Assembly (NCBI GenBank): GCA_947164825.1
Contig: CAMUYE010000013.1
Location: 1 to 37,531, forward strand
Direction of reading: 5' to 3'
DNA length: 37,531 nucleotides
Source: an uncultured Clostridia bacterium
GTDB taxonomy: Bacteria > Bacillota > Clostridia > Oscillospirales > Oscillospiraceae
In this document: positions 31,040 to 37,531 of the stretch, piece after piece
Layout of the letters: each line of letters opens with the position of its first letter
Numbering within the stretch: position 1 is the stretch's first letter
Position numbers and translations under genes: made by a program
The notes under the pieces: model-generated
Database searches by the model: none
Told to the model about the DNA's origin: nothing
What the model saw: the letters and a program-made list of their open reading frames with translations, nothing else

Positions 31040-32347
31040 TTACAATCTCCAATAGCGGTAGCCCGCGGTCTCGCAGGCATCCCGATCCAGAATGCCCTTC
31101 ACGTCGATGAGAACAGGCAGGCCTTCGCCATAGCAGCCGCGCAGGCTCTCCGGTGTGAAGCGCCTGAACTCCGTGTGCGCCACGGCAAGGATCACGGCGT
31201 CCATGCCGCAGATCCAGTCCAGGTCGGTAAAGCGCACCCCGTAGATCCGCTTTGCCTCGTCGGCGTCGGCCACAGGATCGGCAATCAGCGGCTCGATGCC
31301 GTACTCCCGCAGCTCGCGGACGATGTCGTAGACCTTGCTGTTGCGGGTATCGGGGCAGTTTTCCTTGAAGGTAAAGCCCAGGATCGCCACCTTGGCGTTT
31401 TTGACGGGCTTGTCCGCGGCGATCAGCTGCTTGACGCAGTTCTCCGCCACGTAGCGGCCCATGTCGTCGTTGATCCGGCGGCCCGCCAGGATCACCTGGC
31501 TGTGATAGCCCAGCATCTCCGCCTTGTAGGTCAGATAATAGGGATCCACGCCGATGCAGTGACCGCCCACCAGACCGGGATAGAAGGGCAGGAAATTCCA
31601 TTTCGTCCCGGCGGCTCTGAGAACGGATTGGGTGTCGATGCCCATCTTATTGAAGATGATGGACAGCTCGTTCATAAAGGCGATGTTGATGTCGCGCTGG
31701 CTGTTTTCGATGACCTTGGCGGCCTCCGCGACCTTGATGCTCTCCGCCCTGTGGACGCCGGCGTCAACCACCAGCTCGTAGACCCTGGCCACGCAGTCCA
31801 GAGTCTCCGCGTCCATGCCGGAGACGATCTTGCGGATGGACTCCAGCCGGTGGACTTTGTCGCCGGGGTTGATGCGCTCGGGCGAGTAGCCGACCTTGAA
31901 ATCCACACCGCAGCGCAGGCCGGATTCCCGTTCGAGGATGGGCACGCAGACTTCCTCCGTAACGCCGGGATAAACTGTGGATTCATAGACCACAACAGAG
32001 CCCTTTTTCAGGTTGCGTCCCAGGACCTCGCTGGCGCCTTCCAGAGGCGTCAGATCCGGGGTATGGTCGTCGTTGACCGGGGTTGGAACGGCGACGATGT
32101 GAAAGCGGGCCTCCCGGAGCTTTGTCTCGTCGGCAGTAAACTCCACCGTGGAGGCAGCGACGGCCGCGTCTCCCACCTCCCGGGTGGGATCCACGCCGCT
32201 CTGATAGAGGGCGATCTTTTTGGCGTTGAGGTCGTAGCCGATGACGCGCAGCTTCTTCGCGAAGGCCACGGCAATGGGCATCCCCACGTAGCCGAGGCCG
32301 ATCAAAGAAAGCTTTGCCTCGCCGGAGAGCAGTTGTTCGTATAACAT
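31040..32347 (-). CDS. Nucleotide-sugar dehydrogenase (UDP-HexNAc 6-dehydrogenase, WbpO/TviB-like)
   Basis: The 435-residue enzyme oxidises C6 of a UDP-N-acetylhexosamine to the uronic acid in two NAD-dependent steps. It has the Rossmann motif IGLGYVGMPIAVAFA (about 16-30), YSPERINPGDK, GTKWNFLPFYPGLVGGHCIGVDPYYL with the catalytic Cys, and the C-terminal FKENCPDTRNSKV. The GHCIGVDPYYLTYKA form is that of the WbpO/TviB group rather than of UDP-glucose dehydrogenases. GAGGAA lies 7 bases before ATG 32347. It is followed by its matching epimerase. Confidence 0.92.
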   Translation of the reverse strand: MLYEQLLSGEAKLSLIGLGYVGMPIAVAFAKKLRVIGYDLNAKKIALYQSGVDPTREVGDAAVAASTVEFTADETKLREARFHIVAVPTPVNDDHTPDLTPLEGASEVLGRNLKKGSVVVYESTVYPGVTEEVCVPILERESGLRCGVDFKVGYSPERINPGDKVHRLESIRKIVSGMDAETLDCVARVYELVVDAGVHRAESIKVAEAAKVIENSQRDINIAFMNELSIIFNKMGIDTQSVLRAAGTKWNFLPFYPGLVGGHCIGVDPYYLTYKAEMLGYHSQVILAGRRINDDMGRYVAENCVKQLIAADKPVKNAKVAILGFTFKENCPDTRNSKVYDIVRELREYGIEPLIADPVADADEAKRIYGVRFTDLDWICGMDAVILAVAHTEFRRFTPESLRGCYGEGLPVLIDVKGILDRDACETAGYRYWRL

Positions 32348-32471
32348 TTCACGATTCCTCGTTCAATCTGGTATGTTCAATTTGGCAGAAAATATATGAA
32401 ATTGGATAGATCCGTTTTAACTCATCACTGTGTCCTGGCATTGGCTTGGAAGAACGGACGGCGCCGCACTG

Positions 32472-33596
32472 TCAGCGAAGTCCCATGGTCTGGCAGATCG
32501 CGGCGTTCACCTTTCTGACGTCGAAGATCTGCTCCGCCAGTTCCCGGCCCTTCCGGCCCATAGCGGCGCTTTCCCTGGGATGGGCCAGGAACCACTCCAT
32601 CTTTTCGCAGATCGCGTCCACGCTGCGAACGGGAACCAGGAAGCCGTTTTCGCCGTCCCGGACGGTCTCCCGGCAGCCTGGCGCGTCGGTGGTGATCACC
32701 GCTCTGCCGCAGGCCATGGCCTCCAGATTCGCCTTCGGGGTCCCTTCCCGGTAGGAGGGCAAAACAAAGACGCTGCAGCGGGCAAGGTAAGGCCGCACGT
32801 CCTCCTGCTCCCCCACGTAGATCACGGAGCCGTCATCCAGGAAGGGCTGGAGCTCCTCGGGCCGCAGGGTGGAGAGATTGGAGTCGTAGGGCCCCACCAG
32901 AAGACATTCCACCTCCGGATGGGCCTGCCGCAGCTTCCGGCTGGCGCAGAGGTACTCGTAGACGCCCTTATCGCGGATCAGGCGGCTGACACACAAAAAC
33001 GCAGGTTTTTCCGGCTGGGGCAGGAAGGCGAATTTTTCCGTATTGACCCCGGAACCGTGCAGCAGAACGACCTTCTGATCCTTCAGGATCCCATGGTCCC
33101 GGAAGACCTGCTCGTCGTCCCGGTTCTGGAAAAACACCGCGGGGCAGCGCTTCAGCGCATTCCGGTACATCCGCACCAGCACGGGGCGCACGACCCGGGC
33201 TTTGAGAGAATCGGAGACAAACACGGAGCCCATTCCGGCAATCAGCGGATACACCTCCGTAATGCCGAGGCGGTTGGCCGCCATGGCGCCGTAGATCACG
33301 GTCTTCGCCTGGTAGACGAAAAGCTTCTCGGGCATGATCCCGCGCAGCTTCGCCTCAATCGCCTGGAGCGTTTTCCGGTCTTTCAACGGATTCATGCCGT
33401 TGCGTACCACCGGGATCTGCCTGTAGACGATCCCGCTTTCGGCAAAGCGGGCAGTCCATTTTTCCTCCGGTTCGTTGCTCAGGGCGTAGACCGCATAGCC
33501 GCACCGGAGAAATTCCCGCATCATATCCAGTCGAAACCAAAACAGCGAGGGCGTGTGGCTCGAAAGCACCGCGATCGCAGGTTTTTTTTGCGTCAT
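32472..33596 (-). CDS. Glycosyltransferase family 4 protein
   Basis: The 374-residue GT-B fold protein has an N-terminal acceptor domain (IAVLSSHTPSLFWFRLDMMREFLRCGYAVYAL). Its C-terminal donor domain shows FLCVSRLIRDKGVYEYLCA and the signature FVLPSYREGTPKANLEAMACGRAVITTDAPGCRETV, which holds the EGxxxxxLEAMA pattern of GT4 enzymes. It would add a sugar to the lipid-linked intermediate at the cytoplasmic membrane. ATG 33596 is chosen because AGAGGAA lies 6 bases upstream. The donor sugar is unknown; the neighbouring UDP-HexNAc uronate pathway is a candidate. Confidence 0.92.
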   Translation of the reverse strand: MTQKKPAIAVLSSHTPSLFWFRLDMMREFLRCGYAVYALSNEPEEKWTARFAESGIVYRQIPVVRNGMNPLKDRKTLQAIEAKLRGIMPEKLFVYQAKTVIYGAMAANRLGITEVYPLIAGMGSVFVSDSLKARVVRPVLVRMYRNALKRCPAVFFQNRDDEQVFRDHGILKDQKVVLLHGSGVNTEKFAFLPQPEKPAFLCVSRLIRDKGVYEYLCASRKLRQAHPEVECLLVGPYDSNLSTLRPEELQPFLDDGSVIYVGEQEDVRPYLARCSVFVLPSYREGTPKANLEAMACGRAVITTDAPGCRETVRDGENGFLVPVRSVDAICEKMEWFLAHPRESAAMGRKGRELAEQIFDVRKVNAAICQTMGLR

Positions 33597-33637
33597 AACT
33601 GCTTCCTCTGCTTCATGTAACAATTTGAAAACACAAA

Positions 33638-33673
33638 ATACACGGATATTTGAAAATACACGGATAATTGAAT
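33638..33673 (-). repeat. Two 18-base direct repeats
   Basis: ATACACGGATATTTGAAA (33638-33655) is followed directly by a copy with two differences (33656-33673). It lies in the gap between the epimerase and glycosyltransferase genes of the polysaccharide cluster. This is an AT-rich spacer of a kind seen elsewhere in this window. Confidence 0.75.
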
Positions 33674-33695
33674 AGTCGCCGAAATGACGGTCGGC

Positions 33696-34637
33696 TCAGG
33701 TCCGCTCCGCTCCCTTGTTCTTTTCGGCCAGGTACTCCCGGATCTCGGCTTTGACGCCCTCGGCAAACTCCACCGGAGCGTAGCCGAAGTCCCGGGTCGC
33801 CGCCTCGTGGGAGTAGGCCCTCGGCTCGCAGAGCCGCTGCACCTTTTCCCGCAGATCCTTTCTGCCGAGGCTCAGGCCGTAGAGGCCCAGGGCGCCTGCA
33901 TAGGCCAGCGCGTACGGGACGCTGAGGAAGCGGACGCGCTTCTTCCCAAGCTGAGCGCCGATTTCCTTCAGCATATCCCGCAGCAGGATCGGCGCGCCGC
34001 CGGAGAGATCGTAGTCCTTCCCCGCCGTCGCCTCCTCATGGGTCAGCACGGAAAAATAGGCGGCGGCCAGATCCTCGCAGTACACCGGCTGGAGCTCATA
34101 GCGCGCACCGTTGACCACCGGCATCAACGGGAACTTGTCCACCATGCGGATGAAGTGGCTCACATTGTTGTCGCAGGTCCTGCCGTAGATCATGGTGGGA
34201 CGCAGGATCGTCAGGATAACAGAGAATTGCCGACAGATCGCGTAAACCTCCGCGTCGATCTGCCGGTATGTTTCCCCAGCTTTTTTGTATTTGGAATAAA
34301 TTCCCGTGGTGTGCACCAGGATCAACCTCCGCACACCGCATTCCGCCGCAGCGCGGACAATGGGAAGCGACAGACGGATGCCGGCGATATGTACCAGGGT
34401 GTCCACGCCCCGCAGCGCGTCGCGCAGAAAGGCCTCGTCCCCCAGATCGCCGCGGCGGACGTCCGTATCGGGAAGAAGCGCAAGCAGCTTTTTCGTATCG
34501 GAGCTGGGCCGGACCAGCACCCGGTAGGGTTGGGAAAAGCTGTCCGCAAGCGCTTCCCGATTGGCGGCCAGCAAGCGGAAGAAGGCGCCGCCGGATTTTC
34601 TGCCGGTGGCCCCTGTGAGGGCTAAAACACGTTCCAT
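33696..34637 (-). CDS. NAD-dependent epimerase/dehydratase family protein
   Basis: The 313-residue SDR protein has a nucleotide motif LTGATGRKSGGAFFRLL (about 7-23), LVHIAG, and TILRPTMIYGR. The usual YxxxK is represented by YKKAGETYRQID, with the tyrosine context TTGIYSKYKKAG. Family members act as nucleotide-sugar epimerases, dehydratases or NmrA-like sensors. It lies 9 bases after the initiating sugar-transferase gene, suggesting a role in making or modifying the first sugar, for example a 4-keto-sugar reduction paired with a PglC-like enzyme. This pairing is inferred; the substrate is not visible. Confidence 0.82.
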   Translation of the reverse strand: MERVLALTGATGRKSGGAFFRLLAANREALADSFSQPYRVLVRPSSDTKKLLALLPDTDVRRGDLGDEAFLRDALRGVDTLVHIAGIRLSLPIVRAAAECGVRRLILVHTTGIYSKYKKAGETYRQIDAEVYAICRQFSVILTILRPTMIYGRTCDNNVSHFIRMVDKFPLMPVVNGARYELQPVYCEDLAAAYFSVLTHEEATAGKDYDLSGGAPILLRDMLKEIGAQLGKKRVRFLSVPYALAYAGALGLYGLSLGRKDLREKVQRLCEPRAYSHEAATRDFGYAPVEFAEGVKAEIREYLAEKNKGAERT

Positions 34638-34646
34638 ATCACATAC

Positions 34647-35279
34647 CTACTGTTTCTGCGAAACTCCGTCGCTCCCGACGCCTCCCTCCACAACACCCTG
34701 ACCGGAGGCCACGGGACGGAAGGTTCCGAAAAAGCATTTCAGATCCATGCGGAAGGCAGTCCAGCCGCCCTTGCGCATTGCTTCGGCGTAAACGCCGTCC
34801 AGCGCGGATTTATCGGCAATGGAGAGCTCGTCTCTGCCGTTGATCTGGGCCCATCCGGTCAGGCCGGGCCGCAGGCTGTTGGAGCCGTTGGCGTCCCGGG
34901 CCTCGATAAGATCCTCCTGATTCCAGAGGGCGGGCCGCGGGCCTACCAGAGACATCTTGCCCCGCAGGATATCCCAGAACTGGGGCAGCTCGTCCAGACT
35001 GCTCTTGCGCAGGAATTTCCCGACGCGGGTGATATATTGGGTGGGATCCTGGAGCAGATGAGTCGGAACGTCATGGGGCGCGGAGCGCTTCATGCTGCGG
35101 AACTTGTGGAGGCGGAAGAAGGTTTTATTTTTTCCAAACCGTTTTTGGGCAAACAAAACCGGACCCGGATCGTCGATCAGGATCGCAAGCGAAATCAAAA
35201 GGAACAGCCAACTGAGCAGAATCAGCGTCAAAGCAGACAGCAGAATGTCGATGGCGCGCTTCACAACGCGTTGATACAT
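34647..35279 (-). CDS. Initiating undecaprenyl-phosphate sugar phosphotransferase (PglC/WcaJ family)
   Basis: The 210-residue monotopic phosphoglycosyl transferase has an N-terminal membrane segment ([20 protein letters not shown]), the [15 protein letters not shown] and FRLHKFRSM blocks, then [27 protein letters not shown] and [17 protein letters not shown]. It transfers a sugar-1-phosphate to undecaprenyl phosphate, the first step of glycan assembly. I chose ATG 35279 with GGGGGAT upstream; the frame is open to 35300. As first gene after the promoter at 35380-35408 it heads the whole polysaccharide cluster. Confidence 0.93.
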   Translation of the reverse strand: MYQRVVKRAIDILLSALTLILLSWLFLLISLAILIDDPGPVLFAQKRFGKNKTFFRLHKFRSMKRSAPHDVPTHLLQDPTQYITRVGKFLRKSSLDELPQFWDILRGKMSLVGPRPALWNQEDLIEARDANGSNSLRPGLTGWAQINGRDELSIADKSALDGVYAEAMRKGGWTAFRMDLKCFFGTFRPVASGQGVVEGGVGSDGVSQKQ

Positions 35280-35379
35280 AATAATCCGATCCCCCAACAC
35301 TTTTACGCTTTGTCAGCAGCGCGGCAGGCGCGGGCGCAATCAGAAATCACCGCGTCTGCGTATGTCTATAGCTCCACAT

Positions 35380-35408
35380 ATATTACAACAAAATAGTCAA
35401 TTTGTCAA
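35380..35408 (-). promoter_or_regulatory. Sigma-A promoter of the polysaccharide cluster
   Basis: On the minus strand TTGACA (35408-35403), a 17-base spacer and TAATAT (35385-35380). The leader to ATG 35279 is about 95 bases. The cluster downstream has only small gaps, so this may drive nine genes. Confidence 0.87.
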
Positions 35409-35484
35409 TCAAAGAGCCCTCAGACGTTTATTTTTTCTTGAAATATTCAGAATTCCGTTTTTTCAGTTTCTCCCATTCTCTTTC

Positions 35485-35513
35485 TTGACTTCCCGGCGGG
35501 AATCGAATATGAT
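35485..35513 (+). promoter_or_regulatory. Sigma-A promoter of plsY-xdhC
   Basis: TTGACT at 35485-35490, a 17-base spacer and TATGAT at 35508-35513, about 37 bases before the plsY start. It is divergent from the polysaccharide promoter. Confidence 0.85.
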
Positions 35514-35556
35514 GGAGCTGACAGAATCCCTTCGCTTTACCGAAAAGGAGGCGTTT

Positions 35557-36183
35557 ATGCTAAGTCGTATTCTCAGCATCCTCATCGGATATCTCTTTGG
35601 CTGCATCCTGACAGCCGAACTCGTCTCCAGGAAGTTTGCCGGGAAACCCGCCTCGGAAATCGGAGAGACCGGGAACCCGGGCATGGCAAATATCATGATC
35701 AACCTGGGCTTTTTTCCCGGCATTGTCACCCTGCTCGGTGATCTCGTCAAGTGTCTGGTCGCCATGACGGTCAGCTATCTTCTGTTCTACAAAGCCGGAT
35801 GGATCGTCACGCTGTACGCAGGCCTGGGCTGCACCCTGGGTCACGACTTCCCTTTCTGGCGGAGCTTCAAGGGCGGCAAAGGCGTGGCGGTTTCGTCCAT
35901 CGCGTTCTTTATTTTCAGCCCGCTTTGGGGCCTGCTGGCGAATATCGCCGGTATGCTCGTCGCCTTTCTCACACAGCATCTCAATATCGCAGGCCCTGTC
36001 ATTCCCCTGTTTTTCACCCTGTTCATGTTCCTCAAAGGGGAGACGGAGGCCGGGATCCTGGGCGTCGTCTTTTCCGCGCTGTCGATCTTCTGCAACCTGT
36101 CCACCATCATCGGCATCTTCAACGGCACCACCAGCAAGACCGACGTACTGGGAGCCATCGCCAAAAAATTCAAAAAGAAGTGA
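35557..36183 (+). CDS. plsY: Glycerol-3-phosphate acyltransferase PlsY-like
   Basis: PlsY uses acyl-phosphate to acylate glycerol-3-phosphate, the first step of phospholipid synthesis. The 208-residue membrane protein has about five helices. Motif 1 is GNPGMANIM instead of the common GSGNxGATN. Motif 2 is conserved as GHDFPFWRSFKGGKGVA (about 105-121), and motif 3 resembles GIFNGTTS near 190. ATG 35557 follows AAAAGGAGG. The altered first motif suggests a diverged paralogue of the housekeeping enzyme. xdhC starts 9 bases downstream. Confidence 0.85.
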   Translation: MLSRILSILIGYLFGCILTAELVSRKFAGKPASEIGETGNPGMANIMINLGFFPGIVTLLGDLVKCLVAMTVSYLLFYKAGWIVTLYAGLGCTLGHDFPFWRSFKGGKGVAVSSIAFFIFSPLWGLLANIAGMLVAFLTQHLNIAGPVIPLFFTLFMFLKGETEAGILGVVFSALSIFCNLSTIIGIFNGTTSKTDVLGAIAKKFKKK

Positions 36184-36192
36184 GGCGGCAGG

Positions 36193-37179
36193 ATGCGGGA
36201 ACTGTTTGAAAAAACCGCCGCCCGACTGGGCGCCGGCGAAACGGTGGTCTGGTGCGTCATCCTGGCCGCCGAGGGCTCCACGCCGAGGGGTGTCGGCGCG
36301 AAAATGGCCGTCTTTTCCGACGGGACCAGTTACGGGACCATCGGCGGCGGCGCCGTGGAATATGAGGCCATCCGGTTTGCCCTGTCCCTGCCGACGGAAC
36401 CCAGCGGAGCCCATAAGCAGAGTGCAATCCGCAGCTTCGACCTCTACAGCGGCGGAAGCGAGGCCACGGGGATGGTCTGCGGCGGCAGCGTGACCGTTGG
36501 GTTCCTCCCCTTTCCGCCCTATGGCGTCGAGAGCTTCGAGGGGATCGACTGGACCAGAGACCATTGGCTGATCCTGGACGTGGACGAGGCCGGCGGCTTC
36601 GGGATCTGCGCCGGCTGCGACCTGATCCCGGATCCCGCCGAGAGCTATCCGCACATTCCCTTCGTAGAGACCCTTCCGAACGGCAGGATGCGGCTGATCG
36701 AGCCGATGTTCCGATCCTACCGGGTCTGGATCTTCGGAGCGGGCCACGTAAGTGCCGCCCTGGTTCCGGTGCTGGAGCCCCTGGGCTTTCCGATGACGGT
36801 GATCGATCCAAGGCCGGAGCTGGCGCGGGCGGAGCGCTTCCCCGGCGCGGCGGTACTCTGCGGGGAGTTTGAACCCCTGCCCGAGGCCGTGAACGTATGC
36901 GAGCGGGATTACGCCGTGGTAATGACGCCGGGGCACGAGAAGGATCTGGCGGTGCTTCGGCAGGTTCTGCGAACACCGGCAAGCTATATCGGCTGCATCG
37001 GCAGCCGGAAAAAGACAGCTTATGTAAACCAAAAGCTGCGGGAGGAGGGCTTTTCTGAATTGGACCTTGCCCGCATCCACGCCCCTATCGGGCTGCCGAT
37101 CAAGGCCAGGACTCCGGAGGAGATCGCGATCTCCATTGCCGCAGAGCTGATCCTGCACCGGGCAGAGCATCCGCAGTAA
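36193..37179 (+). CDS. XdhC/CoxI-family molybdenum-enzyme maturation protein
   Basis: XdhC proteins bind molybdenum cofactor and help insert it, with sulfuration, into xanthine-dehydrogenase-type enzymes. The 328-residue protein has the N-terminal XdhC/CoxI domain (VILAAEGSTPRGVGAKM, GTIGGGAVEYEAI, GMVCGGSVTV). A linker follows, then a Rossmann-like C-terminal domain (VWIFGAGHVSAAL, VMTPGHEKDL, YIGCIGSRKK, IGLPIKARTPEEIAISI). The start lies 9 bases after plsY with a modest AGGCGGCAGG site. No molybdenum hydroxylase or cofactor gene lies in this window, so its client is unknown. Confidence 0.92.
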   Translation: MRELFEKTAARLGAGETVVWCVILAAEGSTPRGVGAKMAVFSDGTSYGTIGGGAVEYEAIRFALSLPTEPSGAHKQSAIRSFDLYSGGSEATGMVCGGSVTVGFLPFPPYGVESFEGIDWTRDHWLILDVDEAGGFGICAGCDLIPDPAESYPHIPFVETLPNGRMRLIEPMFRSYRVWIFGAGHVSAALVPVLEPLGFPMTVIDPRPELARAERFPGAAVLCGEFEPLPEAVNVCERDYAVVMTPGHEKDLAVLRQVLRTPASYIGCIGSRKKTAYVNQKLREEGFSELDLARIHAPIGLPIKARTPEEIAISIAAELILHRAEHPQ

Positions 37180-37191
37180 TCAAAACAGAAT

Positions 37192-37240
37192 CCGTGGCCG
37201 CAGATTTCGCTTCTGAAATCTGCGGCCACGGGGTTTTTCT
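37192..37240 (+). terminator. Terminator after xdhC
   Basis: A 17-bp perfect stem (37192-37208 with 37215-37231) and a 6-base loop are followed by GGTTTTT. It begins 12 bases after the stop codon. Confidence 0.93.
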
Positions 37241-37257
37241 ATAGGCTGGTACGCAGG

Positions 37258-37352
37258 GGACGAGCAGGGCGCTCAATGAGCGCCCTGCGGCAGGAATGGG
37301 CTGGCCGATCGCCCGCGCTGCAGAGGGTTGTGTGGCGCACACTGTGCGCCGC
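37258..37352. repeat. Palindromic repeats between xdhC and the last gene
   Basis: GGGCGCTCAATGAGCGCCC (37267-37285) is the same palindrome as at 9624-9642. A further palindrome GGCGCAC/GTGCGCC (37334-37350) in a TGTGGCGCACACTGTGCGCCGCTACAG context follows about 50 bases later. No gene lies between them. Confidence 0.8.
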
Positions 37353-37379
37353 TACAGTTGCGGGTCGGCAGCTTGCATA

Positions 37380-37531
37380 TTAGCTTGATTGCTGGGCCGC
37401 TTTATAGGCGGCGGCGGAGTCGCCGTAGGTCAGCAGGGCGTTGGCCAGGTCAGTCTTCAGCTGATTGGTGCCGCCGCGGATCTCGCCCACGTAGGCTTCC
37501 ACGGACCAGGTCCGGGTGTTGCCCGTCTCTA
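37380..37531 (-). CDS. C-terminus of a large secreted/surface protein (5' part outside window)
   Basis: The last 49 codons of a minus-strand gene are visible, ending in TAA at 37382-37380. The sequence WSVEAYVGEIRGGTNQL and ALLTYGDSAAAY resembles the C-terminal ends of large clostridial extracellular proteins. These often close with a helical TYGDSAAAY-type tail. The fragment is open to the window edge, has codon use like its neighbours and is preceded by repeats, not overlapped by them. Its function cannot be judged from this part. Confidence 0.65.
   Translation of the reverse strand, partial: ETGNTRTWSVEAYVGEIRGGTNQLKTDLANALLTYGDSAAAYKAAQQSS

Overview
This is a GC-rich chromosomal window that looks like a strictly anaerobic, fermentative member of the Clostridia, probably an Oscillospiraceae-like gut lineage. 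The evidence is a ferredoxin-linked 2-oxoacid oxidoreductase subunit, a class I CoA-transferase, a complete [FeFe]-hydrogenase maturation set, aminosugar salvage genes, strong AAGGAGG ribosome binding sites, and TTGACA/TATAAT promoters with 17-base spacers. The lineage is inferred from gene content; no rRNA or tRNA gene is present to confirm it.

Layout. Bases 1-3999 (+) hold the end of a 2-oxoacid:ferredoxin oxidoreductase gamma subunit, a CoA-transferase, a GntR/FCD regulator and ilvE, which together suggest branched-chain amino acid fermentation. A 26-bp perfect hairpin separates these from a convergent pair of ABC exporter half-transporters (4068-7828, -) that form a heterodimer with one degenerate ATP site. 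tcdA (8120-8908, +) is divergent to them. An 820-base repeat island follows, carrying two strong promoters and two candidate short RNAs. Next is the H-cluster maturation operon: TM1266-like regulator, hydE, a MITE-like repeat, hydG and hydF (9730-14071, +). An ECF sigma/anti-sigma pair follows (14207-15372, +). From 15535 to 35279 nearly everything is on the minus strand: an SsuABC-like importer, nagA and an N-acetylhexosamine-kinase-like gene, a third ABC exporter with a MATE pump and pepD, then a nine-gene cell-surface polysaccharide cluster. This cluster has an initiating sugar transferase, UDP-sugar dehydrogenase and epimerase, a glycosyltransferase, a Wzy/ligase-like protein, LicD and a MurJ-like flippase, and is read from a promoter at 35380-35408. 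The window ends with plsY and an xdhC-family gene (+) and the 3' end of a surface-protein gene (-).

The most unusual signal is a family of short mosaic repeats: a GGGGCGG(C/T)CA-TGG/TGACCGCC palindrome, heptamer arrays of the GCAAAAT, TGCCTGA and TGAATAA types, and a GTCATTCTGAGCG-type repeat. They fill the intergenic regions and also lie in frame inside genes. Three clear copies of the palindrome sit inside open reading frames in the same reading frame, giving related peptides such as SGRQPEA: between the G4 and G5 motifs of HydF, at the N-terminus of one ABC exporter subunit, and in its TMD-NBD linker. A diverged version may lie in TcdA. This resembles the Rickettsia palindromic elements in behaviour. 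The second notable signal is a promoter-plus-terminator leader (9463-9584) ahead of the hydrogenase maturation operon.
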